Below the pieces are notes generated by a model. That model was not told where the DNA came from and made no database searches. It saw nothing but the letters and a program-made list of their open reading frames with translations. A stretch of 7,056 bases of DNA from Acidimicrobiia bacterium (GTDB lineage Bacteria; Actinomycetota; Acidimicrobiia; Acidimicrobiales; AC-14), in contig JAFAUA010000463.1 in the NCBI GenBank assembly GCA_019243595.1, positions 1 through 7,056 of the forward strand, given 5' to 3'. Shown piece by piece: positions 5,820 to 7,056 of the stretch. The position numbers and the translations under genes were made by a program. Each line of letters starts with the position of its first letter. The first letter of the stretch is position 1.

Positions 5820-7056
5820 TCACGCTCCTTCCAGCTCCGCGAGCAGAGCCTTCTTGTCGACCTTTCCCATGCCCGTGCGGGGAAGTGGCTCGGTGCGCAC
5901 CTCGACACGGCGGGGGAGCTTGTAGTCGGCCAGACGGTCGGCGAGAAACGTGCGCACGTCGTCGACGGTCAGCGTTGGGGCGCCGTCGCGCAGACGCACG
6001 ACCGCGCACACGTCCTGGCCGAGCACCTTGTGGGGGGTGCCGACGGCGGCGGCTTCGACGACGTCGGGATGGGCGTGCAGACCGTCCTCCACTTCGACGC
6101 AGTAGATGTTGTAGCCGCCGCGCAGGATCATGTCCTTCTTGCGGTCGACGACGTAGAGGTAGCCGTCCTCGTCGACGCGGCCGAGGTCGCCGGTGTACAC
6201 CCAGCCGTCGCGCCAGGTCTCCGCCGTCGCCTCGTCATCACCCCAGTACCGCCGTTCACCGGTCGGCACCCGCAGCACGATCTCGCCCACGTCGCCCTGG
6301 GCCACCGGCCTGCCGTCGTCGTCGACGACGCCGACCTCGGCGCCGGGCATGGGCTTGCCGACAGAACCGGGTCGCCGCTTGGCCTCGCCGGGCGGCAGTG
6401 TGCAAATGCTGGCCCCGCCCTCGGTCAGGCCGTAGCCGTTGATGAGCACGGCGTTGGGGAACGCGTCACCTAGGGCCTCGACGGCCGCGGGCGGTGTCGG
6501 CGCCCCGCCGAACATCACCGCCAGTACCGACGAGGTGTCGTGCTCCTGCAGGGTCTGCGCTTCGAGCAGCAGCAGTATCTGGGCCGGCACCATCAGCACG
6601 TAGTTCGACCGCTTGTCCTCGATCAGCTCGGCGAACCGGGACGTGTCGAAGCCTGGCTGCACGACGCTCGTGACGCCCAGCCGCATCGGGGTGAGCAGCG
6701 CTCCGTGCACGCCGGTGAAGGTGGCGAGCGGCATCGAGTGCTGGAACACGCCGCCGGCCTCCATGGGCTTCAGCGAGTGGTGGGCGGCGTTGGCGTGGGT
6801 CGAGACCACACCCTTCGGAAGCCCTGACGTACCCGACGTGTAGAAGATGTCGGCGACGTCGTCGTCACCGACGTCGACGGCGAACGCCGCGGTGTCCTGT
6901 GCGTTCGCTTCGATGGCTCGAAGGCCGTCGGCGTCGAGCACCATGCGGGGTGAACAGTCGGCGACCACGTGGTCGATCTCCCGCTTCGCGTACCTGGGGT
7001 TGATCGGCACGGCCGCTGCGCCGGCCCGGTGGGCGGCGACGTACCCGATCCCGAAC
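5820..7056 (-). CDS. AMP-forming acyl-CoA synthetase / ligase (ANL superfamily), N-terminus outside window
   Basis: The visible 411 residues run off the right edge in frame (from base 7055), so roughly the first 80-100 residues are missing; full family members are about 500. Fragment numbering: an AAHRAGAAAVPINPRY segment at the edge; the P-loop A3 motif YTSGTSGLPKG (72-82); NGYGLTEGG (206-214, A5); YTGDLGRVDEDGYLYVVDRKKD (287-308, A7-A8); GGYNIYCVEVE (313-323); and RTGMGKVDKKAL (394-404) with the A10 lysine K398. It activates a carboxylate as acyl-AMP, then the CoA thioester, in the cytoplasm. The NIYCVEVE form is typical of actinobacterial FadD-like ligases that take medium/long-chain, branched or steroid-derived acids, but specificity is not readable. 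The GTG at 7010 is not a start because the domain continues upstream. It is the promoter-proximal visible gene of the minus-strand operon: ligase, GerW family, SnoaL-like. Confidence 0.93.
   Translation of the reverse strand, partial: FGIGYVAAHRAGAAAVPINPRYAKREIDHVVADCSPRMVLDADGLRAIEANAQDTAAFAVDVGDDDVADIFYTSGTSGLPKGVVSTHANAAHHSLKPMEAGGVFQHSMPLATFTGVHGALLTPMRLGVTSVVQPGFDTSRFAELIEDKRSNYVLMVPAQILLLLEAQTLQEHDTSSVLAVMFGGAPTPPAAVEALGDAFPNAVLINGYGLTEGGASICTLPPGEAKRRPGSVGKPMPGAEVGVVDDDGRPVAQGDVGEIVLRVPTGERRYWGDDEATAETWRDGWVYTGDLGRVDEDGYLYVVDRKKDMILRGGYNIYCVEVEDGLHAHPDVVEAAAVGTPHKVLGQDVCAVVRLRDGAPTLTVDDVRTFLADRLADYKLPRRVEVRTEPLPRTGMGKVDKKALLAELEGA
5825..5830 (-). promoter_or_regulatory. Shine-Dalgarno of the GerW-family gene inside the ligase 3' end
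   Basis: Read on the minus strand the bases are AAGGAG, 6 bases before the ATG at 5816-5818. The site decides the start of the GerW-family gene over the earlier in-frame ATG at 5908, which would run antiparallel-free through the ligase coding region. Coupled translation with the ligase is likely. Confidence 0.6.

Noticed and set aside
5495..6473. Plus-strand ORFs antisense to the ligase and GerW-family genes
   Set aside because: The translations are Arg/Ala-rich or Val/Gly/Asp-rich with no recognisable domain; the minus strand encodes intact ligase and GerW-type proteins.

Overview
The window is gene-dense, high-GC DNA with GTG starts alongside ATG, a strong G/C preference at third codon positions and very short intergenic gaps. 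Protein families and gene style point to an actinomycete (Actinomycetota), possibly an uncultured environmental lineage such as Acidimicrobiia or Thermoleophilia; that placement is inference, as no rRNA or marker gene is present. No tRNA, rRNA, CRISPR array, insertion sequence or phage gene was seen, and no gene-free stretch exceeds about 100 bases.

Layout. Left edge, plus strand: the 3' end of a gene with a degenerate GGDEF-like domain, then a seven-helix membrane protein of the CruF/DUF422 carotenoid-biosynthesis family. Its tail overlaps the end of a convergent cytochrome P450 gene (minus) by 75 bases. The P450 starts 35 bases from a divergent DUF1345 membrane protein (plus). DUF1345 runs convergently into a small, very basic Lys/Gly/Ser-rich protein (minus) with a strong Shine-Dalgarno. 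That gene is divergent from a two-gene operon (plus): a thiolase-fold protein of the SCP2/lipid-transfer (Ltp2-like) class and a stand-alone DUF35 zinc-ribbon/OB-fold protein, overlapping by 4 bases. The right third is a minus-strand operon reading leftward from the window edge: acyl-CoA ligase (5' end cut off), GerW/YtfJ-family protein, SnoaL/NTF2-like protein, and possibly a 41-codon small ORF whose stop shares the tetranucleotide TTAA with the DUF35 stop.

How the genes may work together. Acyl-CoA ligase, SnoaL-like protein, Ltp2-like thiolase plus DUF35, and P450 are the kinds of genes that cluster in actinobacterial catabolism of steroids and other branched or cyclic lipids. In that setting the P450 oxidises an alkyl chain, the ligase makes the CoA thioester and the thiolase-fold/DUF35 pair cleaves a C-C bond. 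The thiolase-like protein lacks a recognisable N-terminal nucleophilic cysteine, which fits an aldolase-type or other non-thiolase reaction. The substrate cannot be read from the sequence. The points most worth a second look are this enzyme pair, the GerW-family gene coupled inside the ligase operon, and the unlisted 41-codon ORF with its shared stop.
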